Assembly: GCF_001482285.1 (NCBI RefSeq)
Contig: NZ_LOEP01000017.1
Span: forward strand, 1 to 64,000
DNA from: Haloferax sp. Q22
GTDB lineage: Archaea; Halobacteriota; Halobacteria; Halobacteriales; Haloferacaceae
DNA length: 64,000 bases
Direction: 5' to 3'
Position 1 is the first letter of the stretch, and the number at the start of each line of letters is the position of its first letter. Under the pieces are notes generated by a model. The model was given only the letters and a program-made list of their open reading frames with translations, did no database searches and was not told the DNA's origin. This document shows, piece after piece, positions 1-7,927 of the stretch. Both the position numbers and the translations under genes were made by a program.

Positions 1-95
1 GCGCAGTGTTTGAACTGCTCGACTGTCTCGCGGAGGAGTGGGTCGGCCCCTTCGGGAGTGTCGAGTTTGATGACGGCGGTTCGACGGTATCCCAC
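1..95 (-). CDS. tnpB: IS1341-type TnpB, N-terminal end only (runs off left edge)
   Basis: From a GTG at 95 the frame reads GYRRTAVIKLDTPEGA and continues to the window edge without a stop. This opening (a beta strand followed by a DTPEGADPLL-like turn and a helix ending EQFKHCA) resembles haloarchaeal TnpB proteins of solo-tnpB (IS1341-type) elements. TnpB is an RNA-guided nuclease carried by IS200/IS605 elements. An in-frame TGA just upstream of the GTG supports this start. Only about 31 residues are visible, so activity cannot be judged. The left-end hairpin of the same element lies at 188-204. Confidence 0.6.
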   Translation of the reverse strand, partial: MGYRRTAVIKLDTPEGADPLLRETVEQFKHC

Positions 96-220
96 TGTGT
101 TTCACATATTTCCCTGTGGTTATTTAATAGTAGGGAGTCGGCCTGCCTTCGTAGCGTGGTTTGTGTACCGAGTTGTCGGCTTCCTCCCCGAGGTCAAGCC
201 TCGGAGCATCCGCCTTGACT
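1..220 (-). mobile_element. Left end of a solo-tnpB (IS1341-type) element, truncated by window edge
   Basis: The stretch between the tnpB start and the broken lipoprotein gene carries a perfect 6-bp stem hairpin (CCGAGG at 188-193, CCTCGG at 199-204). Its flank, gtcggcttc-tccccg, closely matches the left end of the complete IS605-type element at 15620-15672. No target duplication is expected in this family. The junction with the host gene is near 220, judged from where the lipoprotein reading frame stops making sense. Confidence 0.6.
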
Positions 221-659
221 TTTCTGTGAAGCCGTACTCGCCCGCCGCGTCGGCCCACTCGATTTCGAAGTCGTCGAAGCCGGCGGTGAAGTATTCGAGG
301 CCCGCGACGGTGCCGTCCCACCAGAGGTTGTTGACGGTGTCGCCCTGCCCGAGCGCGCTCGCCATGTCCGGGAACCACGGGAAGTGGGTGAACACGTTCG
401 TCGGCGGTTCGTCCAGCGTGACCGTCCCGACCGGCGACAGTTCGGCCGTGTAGCCGGAGTCGTCCGTCTCGGTTTCAGTCGTCGTCTCGGTGGCTTCCGT
501 CTCGGTTTCGGTCGCCGTGGCGGCCTCGGTCGTCGTCGCCGTCCCGTCGTCGCCCGACTGCCCGGCGCAGCCCGCGAGCACCCCGCCACCGAGAAGCGCG
601 CCACCGTACTTCAGGTAGTCTCTCCGCGTCGGCCCCGCGTTCTCGTCGGTCTGTTTCAT
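221..659 (-). pseudogene. Siderophore/iron ABC transporter substrate-binding lipoprotein, 3' end lost to an IS
   Basis: Reading starts at ATG 659. The N-terminus has a Tat-type signal (RRDYLKYGG) and a lipobox (LAGC), then a Thr/Glu-rich linker typical of haloarchaeal surface lipoproteins. The domain start (GTVTLDEPPTNVF, then a WWDGT segment) resembles the iron-siderophore binding proteins of the BtuF/FhuD fold. Only about 145 residues remain, against roughly 350-400 for a full protein; sense is lost at the IS junction near 220. The rest may lie beyond the IS, left of the window. The protein would normally deliver an iron chelate to a membrane ABC permease. The promoter carries iron-box-like repeats (665-715). 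Confidence 0.75.
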
Positions 660-664
660 ACGAA

Positions 665-715
665 TTAGGCCCACCTAAACCAATATAGGTGCTTCGAAGT
701 TTAGGCCGGGCTAAA
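665..715 (-). promoter_or_regulatory. Two inverted repeats resembling DtxR/Idr iron-repressor boxes
   Basis: TTAGG-N4-CCTAA is a perfect inverted repeat at 665-678, and TTTAG-N6-CTAAA is another at 700-715. Both lie within 60 bases of the start of the iron-binding lipoprotein gene. Half-sites of the TTAGG type are known for DtxR-family metal repressors, including SirR/Idr-like proteins of haloarchaea. Iron-dependent repression of the downstream gene is inferred from the motif and the product together. Confidence 0.6.
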
Positions 716-769
716 AACAAGTGACACGACGGGGCGCGGCCGTCGCCTCACCGGCGGTCGGCGCTGACG

Positions 770-1783
770 CTAGGGTTCGGACACGTCGACGACCTGCTTG
801 CCGATGTTGTCGCCGGAGAACAGGCCGAGGAACGCGTCGGGCGCGTTCTCCAGGCCGTCGACGACCGTCTCGCGGTGTTCGAGGTCGCCCGACGCGACCC
901 ACGACCCGAGTTGCTCGCTTGCCTGTTCGAACCGGGTCGCGTAGTCGCCGACGAGCAGTCCCTGCACTTTCGCCCGCGGCGCGATGAGCTGCGGGAGCTT
1001 TCGCGGGCCGGTCGGCACGTCCTCGTCGTTGTAGTGGGCGATCTGTCCGCAGACGGCGACGCGGGCGTCGAGGTTCAGCTTCGTGAACACCGCGTCGGTG
1101 ATGGGACCGCCGACGTTGTCGAAGTACACGTCCACGCCGTCGGGCGCGGCGTCGTCGAGCGCCGCCCGGTAGTCGTCGACATCCTTGTAGTTGATTGCGG
1201 CGTCGAAGCCGAGGTCGTCGGTGAGCCACGACACCTTCTCGTCGGAGCCGGCGAAGCCGACGACGCGACAGCCGTTGAACTTGGCAATCTGGCCGACGAC
1301 GGAGCCGACTGCACCGGCCGCGCCGGACACGACGACCGTCTCGCCGGGCGAGGGGTCGCCCACTTCGAGTAGGCCGAAGTACGCCGTCCGGCCGGGCATC
1401 CCGAGCACGCCGAGATATGCGGGCAGGTCCGCGACGGATGGGTCGACGGGCGCGACCTCGCTCGCGTCGAGGACGCTGTAATCGGCCCACGTCCCGTTGC
1501 CGGTCACGAAGTCGCCGGCGTCGTACGCGTCGCTTTTGCTTTCGACGACTTCGCCGACGACGCCGCCCTGTAGTGGGTCGCCGACCGACCACGGTTCGGC
1601 GTACGACTCCGCGTCTCGCATCCGCCCGCGCATGTACGGGTCGACGGAGAGATACCGCACGCGAACGAGCAGCTCCCCGTGTCGCGGCTCCGGGAGGTCG
1701 CCCTCGCGGAGTTCGAAGCTGTCCATGTCCGGTTCTCCTTCGGGCCGTTCGGCAAAAATCCACTCGCGGTTCGTTTCGCGCAT
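770..1783 (-). CDS. NADP-dependent oxidoreductase, MDR superfamily (CurA/leukotriene B4 dehydrogenase-like)
   Basis: A 337-residue zinc-independent medium-chain dehydrogenase/reductase. It opens NREWIFAERPEGEP and contains LSVDPYMRGRM, typical of the prostaglandin/LTB4 12-hydroxydehydrogenase and YncB/CurA group, which reduce alkenal or enone double bonds with NADPH. The nucleotide-binding glycine motif is VVSGAAGAVGSVVGQ near residue 150, followed by the INYKD segment typical of this group. The ATG at 1783 was chosen because the conserved N-terminus begins there; longer in-frame sequence upstream has no family resemblance. The physiological substrate is unknown. It is divergent from the gene at 1937 and separated from it by about 150 bases. 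Confidence 0.85.
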   Translation of the reverse strand: MRETNREWIFAERPEGEPDMDSFELREGDLPEPRHGELLVRVRYLSVDPYMRGRMRDAESYAEPWSVGDPLQGGVVGEVVESKSDAYDAGDFVTGNGTWADYSVLDASEVAPVDPSVADLPAYLGVLGMPGRTAYFGLLEVGDPSPGETVVVSGAAGAVGSVVGQIAKFNGCRVVGFAGSDEKVSWLTDDLGFDAAINYKDVDDYRAALDDAAPDGVDVYFDNVGGPITDAVFTKLNLDARVAVCGQIAHYNDEDVPTGPRKLPQLIAPRAKVQGLLVGDYATRFEQASEQLGSWVASGDLEHRETVVDGLENAPDAFLGLFSGDNIGKQVVDVSEP

Positions 1784-1936
1784 ACCCGAACACCGACCCG
1801 CGACGGTAAGGACGGTGTTGTTTCCAGCAGCACCGTCCGGTTCGACGCGGCGGCAGGCTCCGCCTCGGGTCGGGGGCGCACCACCTTCGCCGAACCCAGC
1901 CCCTATTTGGCCGGGGCGACTACGTGACGGCGAACG

Positions 1937-2578
1937 ATGCAGGTCGCAGTCATCGGCGCGAACGGCGGTATCGGACGGGAACTGCTCCCGCGACTCGCGG
2001 ACGCCGGCCACGACCCCATCGGCGTCGTCCGCGACGAATCGCAGTTCGAGGCGGTCCGCGACCGCGGCGGCGAGCCACGACTGGGCGACCTCGAAGACGA
2101 CTTCGACGCGGCGCTCGACGGGGCCGACGCGGTCGTCTTCACCGCCGGCTCCGGCGGATCGACCGGCGCGGACAAGACGCTGATGGTCGACCTTTGGGGC
2201 GCTCGGCGGGTAGTCGACGCCTGTGTCGACGCGGGCATCGACCGCTTCGTGATGATTAGCTCGGTCGGCGCGGGCGACCCGCTCGCGGGCCCCGAGCCCC
2301 TGCGCCCGTATCTGGTCGCCAAGCGCTGCGCGGACGACCACCTCGAACAGTCGTCACTCGACGCCACGATTCTCCGCCCCACGAGGCTCACCGACGCGGA
2401 GGGCACCGGAACCGTCTCGCTGACCCTCGACGAACGTGACGACACGCCCGAGATTCCGCGAGCCGACGTCGCCCAAGCGGTCGTCGCCTGTCTCGATATC
2501 GACCGGACGGTCGGCGAGACGATGCACCTCACGGGTGGGGACACGCCCATCGAGCAGGCGCTCGGTGGCGACGACTGA
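1937..2578 (+). CDS. NAD(P)-binding protein, atypical SDR (NmrA/epimerase-like)
   Basis: A 213-residue single-domain Rossmann protein. The glycine-rich motif VIGANGGIGREL is at residues 5-16, the strand-4 segment VVFTAGSGG follows, then VMISSVGAGDP and an active-site-like YLVAKRCADDHL with the Tyr-x3-Lys pair. It ends with TILRPTRLTD and HLTGGDTPIEQAL, a layout shared with the small SDR-a5/NmrA-like proteins that are widespread in haloarchaea and usually of unknown substrate. Roles as an NADPH sensor or reductase are both possible. Confidence 0.8.
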   Translation: MQVAVIGANGGIGRELLPRLADAGHDPIGVVRDESQFEAVRDRGGEPRLGDLEDDFDAALDGADAVVFTAGSGGSTGADKTLMVDLWGARRVVDACVDAGIDRFVMISSVGAGDPLAGPEPLRPYLVAKRCADDHLEQSSLDATILRPTRLTDAEGTGTVSLTLDERDDTPEIPRADVAQAVVACLDIDRTVGETMHLTGGDTPIEQALGGDD

Positions 2579-3033
2579 GTCGATATTATATGGATATAGA
2601 CACTTAGTACAGATGATAGAAGTGCAATAAATAAGCAATAGCGAGAAGCAAGACCAGTTTTTGCTGCTCCCAATAGAGCAACAAATTCGACATTCTAGTA
2701 CTTCTATTGAGTATCTTTAGTAGACATGTACAGATAGCAGCGACTATCTGCAGTCCCTTATTCAGTACGCACAGTCTCGAGAATAATGCGCTAATGTAAA
2801 CATGCACAGAAACAACATTACTATATTAGGTATTTATCTACCCATATCCGAAGATACATTTAAGAAGCGTGGTCAACTAAGAGTAGTAACCACGTATGAG
2901 GACACCCACAATACGTGCTGTGTGGGAAGAGACGACAACTGTCCTCGGAAGTAACCTCGACGGGATGGTACGTGACTCGCCAGCTACCCGTTACCGGTCG
3001 GCGTCTTGTGTTGCCGTTTGTACATTGATGCGC
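2579..3033. other. AT-rich intergenic region with nested inverted repeats
   Basis: About 455 bases without a convincing gene. The first 300 are strikingly AT-rich, which marks the left edge of the TRAP/glycerate-kinase island. A nested inverted repeat lies at 2898-2946: outer arms GAGGACA and TGTCCTC, inner arms CCCACA and TGTGGG. It sits about 90 bases beyond the 3' end of the TRAP permease gene and could fold in its 3' UTR. No transposase remnant was recognised. Confidence 0.5.
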
Positions 3034-5013
3034 CTAATTGTTGATGGAGTCACCGACAGCAACTTTACGAGTCGCGAGCTGTTGGACGACGAAGAGCGTG
3101 ATAATCACGCCAGCGCCCGCGTACTGAACTGTCGAGTTGGGATACACCATCGTGAGGACACCAACCACAAAGAACGCCACTCGAGTGCCGAGTTGCGCCA
3201 ATTTGCCGTAGCCAAAGCGGTAGTTGATTCCGTGGATGATACTGATGCCACCCAGCAAGATGAGCAGCCCGGTGAAGACGGCACCGCCACTGAGTACCCC
3301 TGAGACGATGACAGGGTGATAGATGAACGAGAACGGCAAGACGAACAGTGGGGCGGCGACTTTGATGGCCTCGTAGCACGTCTCGACGAAGTCAGCATTC
3401 GCGATACCGGCGGCGACCGCAGCACATGTCGCAATCGGTGGCGTGAGCCCCGAGAGAATCGCGCCGTAGAAGACGAAGAAGTGGGCAGCCAGATCGGGGA
3501 CCAGGAAGCGACTGACGAGCGTTGGGGCCACAAGGAGTGCCACGACGGTGTAGGCGGCAGTCGTCGGCATCCCCAAGCCAAGGAGGATACAGATCACCAT
3601 CGAGATAAGAACGGCGACGAGCATGATGCCACCCGAGATATCCATCATCGAGAGCGTGAGGATTCCGGGGACGCCCGTGGTCATCAGAATATCAACGACG
3701 CCGTTGATCGCCGCGAGAATAATGGCGATGGGTGCCGTGATGATCGCTCCACGCCGGAAGCCAGCCACCGTGTCCGAGAGCGTCTCTCGAGTCGCGGCCG
3801 TCACCGAGCGTGACTCGTACGCCGCCTGGAAGACAGGGAATGTGATGCCAGTAATCAACATCGTGATTGCGGTGTACAGCGCGGATGTCATCACTGTTAG
3901 CTGAATGACGCCGAGCGTGTACACTAACACGCCGAACGGAATGATGAACTTGACCGTGTCGACGATCGTGTCACGACGAGTCCGGACCTCCAGTTCGTCG
4001 AGGACTGCGTCAACGTCAATCGAGTCGAGCTGATTGCTCGCGATGTAGTGGACCGCGAGAATTATACACACCATCATAATCATCGCCGGGATGAGCCCCG
4101 CGGTGATGACGGTCACGTAGCTGATGCCGAGAAGCGAGGCCATGATGAACGCACCCGCACCCATGACTGGTGGAAGGACCTGTCCAGTCGTGGACGCGAC
4201 CGCCTCAATCCCCCCTGCTGTCGAGGGCTTGATACCGTTTTCTTTCATCATCGGGATTGTGAACGACCCGGTCATACCGGCGTTTGCGGTCTGTGAACCG
4301 TTGATCGAACCGATAACCGCACTTGCGACGACAGCGGTCTGTGCAACGCCCGAGTCGATGTACTTCGACGTTCGGACGGCTCCACGGAAGATGAGGTCGA
4401 ACGCACCGTAGCTCTCCAGCAGCCCCGCATAAAGCAAGAAGAGCGCGATCCACGCCGCGACTAACTGAGTCAGGAAGCCGTAGAAGCCGGTGATGTCGAG
4501 TGCGAGCAAGAGGAGCAGTCGACTGTAGCTCAACCCGCTGTGCCCGAGGATTCCGGGAATCAGATCACCGAAGTAGCCGTACAGGAGCGCACCCACAAGG
4601 ATGCTAAGGAACGTCAGCCCAAACGAACGCCATGAGAGGTAGACAATTGCTGCGAGGAATGCAGCTGCCAAGGCGTACTCGTGTGGAAACGCGTAGCCAA
4701 CACGGTCGATGTACAGTTCCCTGAAGTGCAGGTTGACGTAGACGGTGATGGCAATGGTGATCACCAACGACCCGAGTAACAGGGCTGCGTCGAGATAGTC
4801 CCGATCAGCGATGACGTCTTCGAGTTCGTTGAGGATGTACACCCCGATTGCACCGGCAATGAACAGGACACCATACTGTGCCCGCGGCATCGACACGGTG
4901 TAGGCATAGAAGATAACGAGTGCCCACAACGCGAGAGCAGCGAGCGTTACCGTCCCACCCACCGCGTCTTCCAGGTCTGTTGATCTCAATCGCTGGATAC
5001 GTCTTGCTACCAT
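3034..5013 (-). CDS. TRAP transporter permease, fused small and large membrane subunits (TAXI type)
   Basis: A 659-residue, highly hydrophobic protein with at least 15 predicted membrane segments. It matches the fused DctQ-DctM (4TM/12TM) TRAP permeases that work with TAXI-type binding proteins: the N-terminal third is the small-subunit part, and the large-subunit core carries the conserved GSINGSQTANAGMTGSF-like loop and the GLGMPTTAAYTVVALL motif. TRAP systems import organic acids with a Na+ or H+ gradient. It is the last gene of a probable operon (dehydrogenase 6719-5658, UspA 5654-5232, permease), and the matching TAXI binding protein is divergent at 6896. The ATG at 5013 gives the sequence MVARRIQRLR before the first segment. 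Confidence 0.9.
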   Translation of the reverse strand: MVARRIQRLRSTDLEDAVGGTVTLAALALWALVIFYAYTVSMPRAQYGVLFIAGAIGVYILNELEDVIADRDYLDAALLLGSLVITIAITVYVNLHFRELYIDRVGYAFPHEYALAAAFLAAIVYLSWRSFGLTFLSILVGALLYGYFGDLIPGILGHSGLSYSRLLLLLALDITGFYGFLTQLVAAWIALFLLYAGLLESYGAFDLIFRGAVRTSKYIDSGVAQTAVVASAVIGSINGSQTANAGMTGSFTIPMMKENGIKPSTAGGIEAVASTTGQVLPPVMGAGAFIMASLLGISYVTVITAGLIPAMIMMVCIILAVHYIASNQLDSIDVDAVLDELEVRTRRDTIVDTVKFIIPFGVLVYTLGVIQLTVMTSALYTAITMLITGITFPVFQAAYESRSVTAATRETLSDTVAGFRRGAIITAPIAIILAAINGVVDILMTTGVPGILTLSMMDISGGIMLVAVLISMVICILLGLGMPTTAAYTVVALLVAPTLVSRFLVPDLAAHFFVFYGAILSGLTPPIATCAAVAAGIANADFVETCYEAIKVAAPLFVLPFSFIYHPVIVSGVLSGGAVFTGLLILLGGISIIHGINYRFGYGKLAQLGTRVAFFVVGVLTMVYPNSTVQYAGAGVIITLFVVQQLATRKVAVGDSINN

Positions 5014-5231
5014 GGTTCATTCTCACAGTAGATTCAAACATATAAATTAGTTATGGTAGACTCAGTCATATGGCGACGTCTCGCGTGACAGCAGACAAAC
5101 GAATCCGCACCTGAGACGTCCGAGTACATCGGCTCTCAGTTTCCGGGGAGCGTGACTGAAGTCGTTGGGAGGCAATCTCAGCTGACGAAAACGGGAGTGG
5201 GGCAGGTTGTAGGCTGTCGGGCGGTCAGGAA

Positions 5232-5654
5232 CTAGGCAACGATGACTGGACATTCGGCGTCAAGCAGGACACCCTGTGTGACGCTCCCGAAGAGCACTTT
5301 CCCAACCGGAGAGCGACTGGCGGGCGCCATGGCAATCGCGTCGGCGTCACAATCCGCTGCAGTCTGTACGACCGTCGCCGCTGGGTCGCCGTGAGCCGCC
5401 TCGAACGTCCAGTCGATTCCGTGCTCGTCCAGTTTTTCGCGGGCGACAGTTACGCTCGATGGCGGATCGTACTTTTCGAAGAGTTCCTCCGACGTCACGT
5501 GTCCACCGCTGTCGTCGATTGCATCGAACTCCTCGAACACGTTGAGGATCGTGACGGTGACGACTGACTCGGCAGCGGGGAGATCGGCAACTGCGTCGAC
5601 TGCGGCTGCTGTCCGGTCTTCATTCCCGTCGACCGCAAGTAGCACGTGATACAT
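5232..5654 (-). CDS. Universal stress protein, UspA domain
   Basis: A 140-residue single UspA domain. It begins MYHVLLAVDGNEDRTAAAVDA and ends with the ATP-binding-type stretch GSVTQGVLLDAECPVIVA (the G-2X-G-9X-G(S/T) region, here GKVLFGSVTQG). Its start is three bases from the stop of the dehydrogenase gene, so the two are surely co-transcribed, with the TRAP permease downstream. UspA proteins encoded beside TRAP transporters are known (TeaD with TeaABC in Halomonas) and can tune transport. A similar role is inferred here from gene order. Confidence 0.85.
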   Translation of the reverse strand: MYHVLLAVDGNEDRTAAAVDAVADLPAAESVVTVTILNVFEEFDAIDDSGGHVTSEELFEKYDPPSSVTVAREKLDEHGIDWTFEAAHGDPAATVVQTAADCDADAIAMAPASRSPVGKVLFGSVTQGVLLDAECPVIVA

Positions 5655-5657
5655 GGG

Positions 5658-6719
5658 TTACTCAAGGAGTCGTTCTTCGAGGTCGCCCACAACATCCAGT
5701 GTCGTTGCCGAGCCACCGATGTCCGGGGTCCGCGGTGCGTCCGAATCTGCTAGCTGTGCACCGACGCCGTCCCAGAGCGTCTCGGCGAGGTCGTCCTCTT
5801 CGAGATGCTCGAACATCAACGACATCGACAACAGCATCCCGACCGGATTCGCGATGCCCTCTCCCATGATATCGAAGGCGCTCCCGTGAACCGGTTCGAA
5901 CATCGAGGGGAATTCCCCGCTTGGGTTGATGTTCGTCGACGGGGCCATCCCAAGACTCCCGGAGATGATGCCACCGATGTCGGTGAGGATATCGCCGAAC
6001 AGGTTAGATGCGACGACGACGTCGAACTCGTTGGGACGACGAACGAAGTCCATACTCCCGGCATCGACGAGGAGTCGTTCGACGGTGATGTCCGGGTATT
6101 CCTCGCTAACCTCCTCGACGATTTCGTCCCAGAACACCATCCCGTAAGCCTGTGCGTTCGACTTCGTGATATTGGTTAGTTTTCCACTCCGCTCTGTCGC
6201 GGCCTCGAACGCGGCCCGGACGATCGCTTCGGTCCCCTCGCGTGTGTAGACCGCTGACTGGACTGCGACTTCGTTCCCGAATCCTTGGTGTTCGCGTCCA
6301 CCGACGTCGGCGTACTCGCCTTCGGTGTTCTGCCGGTAGACAACGAGATCGATATCGCCGCCCTCGTAGCCACGAAGCGGGCTTTCGACCCCATCAAAGA
6401 GATACGAGGGGCGCTTGCAGATGTGCTGGTTGAATCCCTTGGTGATCGGGAGGCGAAGGTTACGGAGCGTAACGTGATCCGGCACATCTGGGTGACCCAC
6501 CGCACCGAGCAGAATCGCGTCAAACTCTTTGAGCGTCTCCAAACCGTCGTCGGGCATGAGCGCACCCTCTTCGAGATACCGCTCGCTTCCCCAGTCGAAC
6601 CACGTCGTCTTGATCTCGACGCCGTGGGCCGCAGCAAGTTCGATGAGAAGTGGCTCGGTTGCCTCTGTCACTTCAATTCCGATACCGTCGCCTGGAATCA
6701 CCGCTATGTCATACGACAT
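5658..6719 (-). CDS. Isocitrate/isopropylmalate-type dehydrogenase, tartrate/D-malate dehydrogenase group
   Basis: A 353-residue beta-decarboxylating hydroxyacid dehydrogenase using NAD+ and a divalent metal. Visible motifs are GDGIG at the N-terminus, LRNLRLPITKGFNQ, VVYRQNTEGEYADVGG, the catalytic Lys in ITKSNAQAYG, and FDVVVASNLFGDILTD. The ENTEGEY/NLFGDIL pattern with the absence of isocitrate-specific loops fits the tartrate dehydrogenase (TtuC)/D-malate dehydrogenase (DmlA) group rather than LeuB. Such enzymes turn meso-tartrate into D-glycerate plus CO2, or D-malate into pyruvate. A glycerate kinase nearby (10786-12114) favours the tartrate reading, but 3-isopropylmalate or other substrates are not excluded. 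ATG 6719 starts the MSYDIAVIPGDGIG fold; upstream in-frame sequence is not protein-like. Confidence 0.8.
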   Translation of the reverse strand: MSYDIAVIPGDGIGIEVTEATEPLLIELAAAHGVEIKTTWFDWGSERYLEEGALMPDDGLETLKEFDAILLGAVGHPDVPDHVTLRNLRLPITKGFNQHICKRPSYLFDGVESPLRGYEGGDIDLVVYRQNTEGEYADVGGREHQGFGNEVAVQSAVYTREGTEAIVRAAFEAATERSGKLTNITKSNAQAYGMVFWDEIVEEVSEEYPDITVERLLVDAGSMDFVRRPNEFDVVVASNLFGDILTDIGGIISGSLGMAPSTNINPSGEFPSMFEPVHGSAFDIMGEGIANPVGMLLSMSLMFEHLEEDDLAETLWDGVGAQLADSDAPRTPDIGGSATTLDVVGDLEERLLE

Positions 6720-6833
6720 CGGTCCGATTGATGCTCTATCTTGATAAAAATATTTGGGTGGCGACCAACCAAGGGGGTATCTCGATCCCAATCCGGCTGC
6801 CACAGGACCGACCCCCTGACGATATTTTGAGTA

Positions 6834-6870
6834 CCAATCAAATATTGGAATTAACAATAAGATTTATAAT
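6834..6870 (+). promoter_or_regulatory. Promoter and candidate operator of the TAXI gene
   Basis: A TATA-like TTTATAAT at 6863-6870 lies about 28 bases before the TAXI start codon, as expected for a short-leader haloarchaeal transcript. Just upstream, CCAAT-N5-ATTGG forms an inverted repeat at 6834-6848. The 176-base gap also serves the divergent dehydrogenase operon, so a regulator here could control both. A related AATATTGGAA string occurs upstream of the glycerate kinase (12249-12257). Confidence 0.5.
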
Positions 6871-7927
6871 TGATGTACATGAACGTCAAGAGCGGATGTC
6901 TAAGCAAGCACACAGCGCACGGACTAGACGGAGTATTCTCAAAGCAGCCGCTGCGGGTGCCGGGACCGTTGCAATCACCGGCTGTCTCGGTGGCGACAGC
7001 GGATCCGATAGTGGGTCCGGCAGTGGATCCGGCGGCGATTCAGGGTCGGACGGCGGCTCGAGCGATGATTCGGGATCAGACGGCAGCTCTGGCGGTGGCT
7101 CGTACCAACTACGGATGGGCGGCTCCTCACAGGGGAGTACGGCGTTCAACTCGATGCAAGCACTTGCTCGAGCACTCAACGAGCACAGCGACTCCCTCCG
7201 AATGACCGTCGAGCAGACCCAGGGGAACGTCGCCAACATGTACCAGTACGACCAAGGCAACATCCCTGCCATCGCGACGGACAACAACACGATCAACAAA
7301 GCGGTCAACGAAACGGACCGATTCAACGATGAACCGGTCGACAACATCGGCTATCAGTCGTTCCGGTTCAACGGTCTCGACATCTTCTGGGTTGCCGTTG
7401 AAGGCTCTGGAATCGAATCGACCGCAGACTTCGCGGGCAAAACCGTCTACCCGATTCAGCCGGGCTTCGGGACGCGACTACTCACCGAAGAGGTGATGCG
7501 AGTCGCCGGAATGTGGGAGGAGGTCGACATCATCAACGTCAACACGAGCGACATCCCTGGTGCGATCGAAGAGGGACGCGTTGACGCTGTTGCGGTGTAC
7601 GGGTCGAATCGCGTCGAACTGACTGGCTGGGCAAAGCAGATCGACGCTCGAAACGACGTCTATCTCGTCGATGTCGCCGACGACTTCAAACAGGCCATCG
7701 AAGAGGTCGGCGGCGCACGTTTAGCCGAAATCGAGCCGTACGGGTGGAATCAGGAGGTCACGAAGGTTACCGACTCGATCGTCAGCTGGAATCTTGACCT
7801 GCAGTGTCTGCTCGGCCCGGAAGTGCCAGCAGACGCCGCACACGAACTGGCTCGGATCAGTCACGAACACGGCGAGACGATCCGAGAGGCCGACCAGACG
7901 TACGCTGACCACTCTGACCCGGCAGAT

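Noticed and set aside
711-1793. 360-codon Arg-rich frame on the minus strand
   Set aside because: It is an out-of-frame shadow of the NADP-dependent oxidoreductase gene.
5062-5253. 63-codon frame between the UspA and TRAP genes on the minus strand
   Set aside because: It overlaps the UspA 3' end in another frame and shows no protein-like pattern; the gap is more likely a spacer in the operon.
6990-7110. Ser/Gly/Asp repeats in the TAXI protein that look like a tandem DNA repeat
   Set aside because: Flexible low-complexity linkers after the lipobox are normal in haloarchaeal lipoproteins; the other binding proteins in the window have them too.
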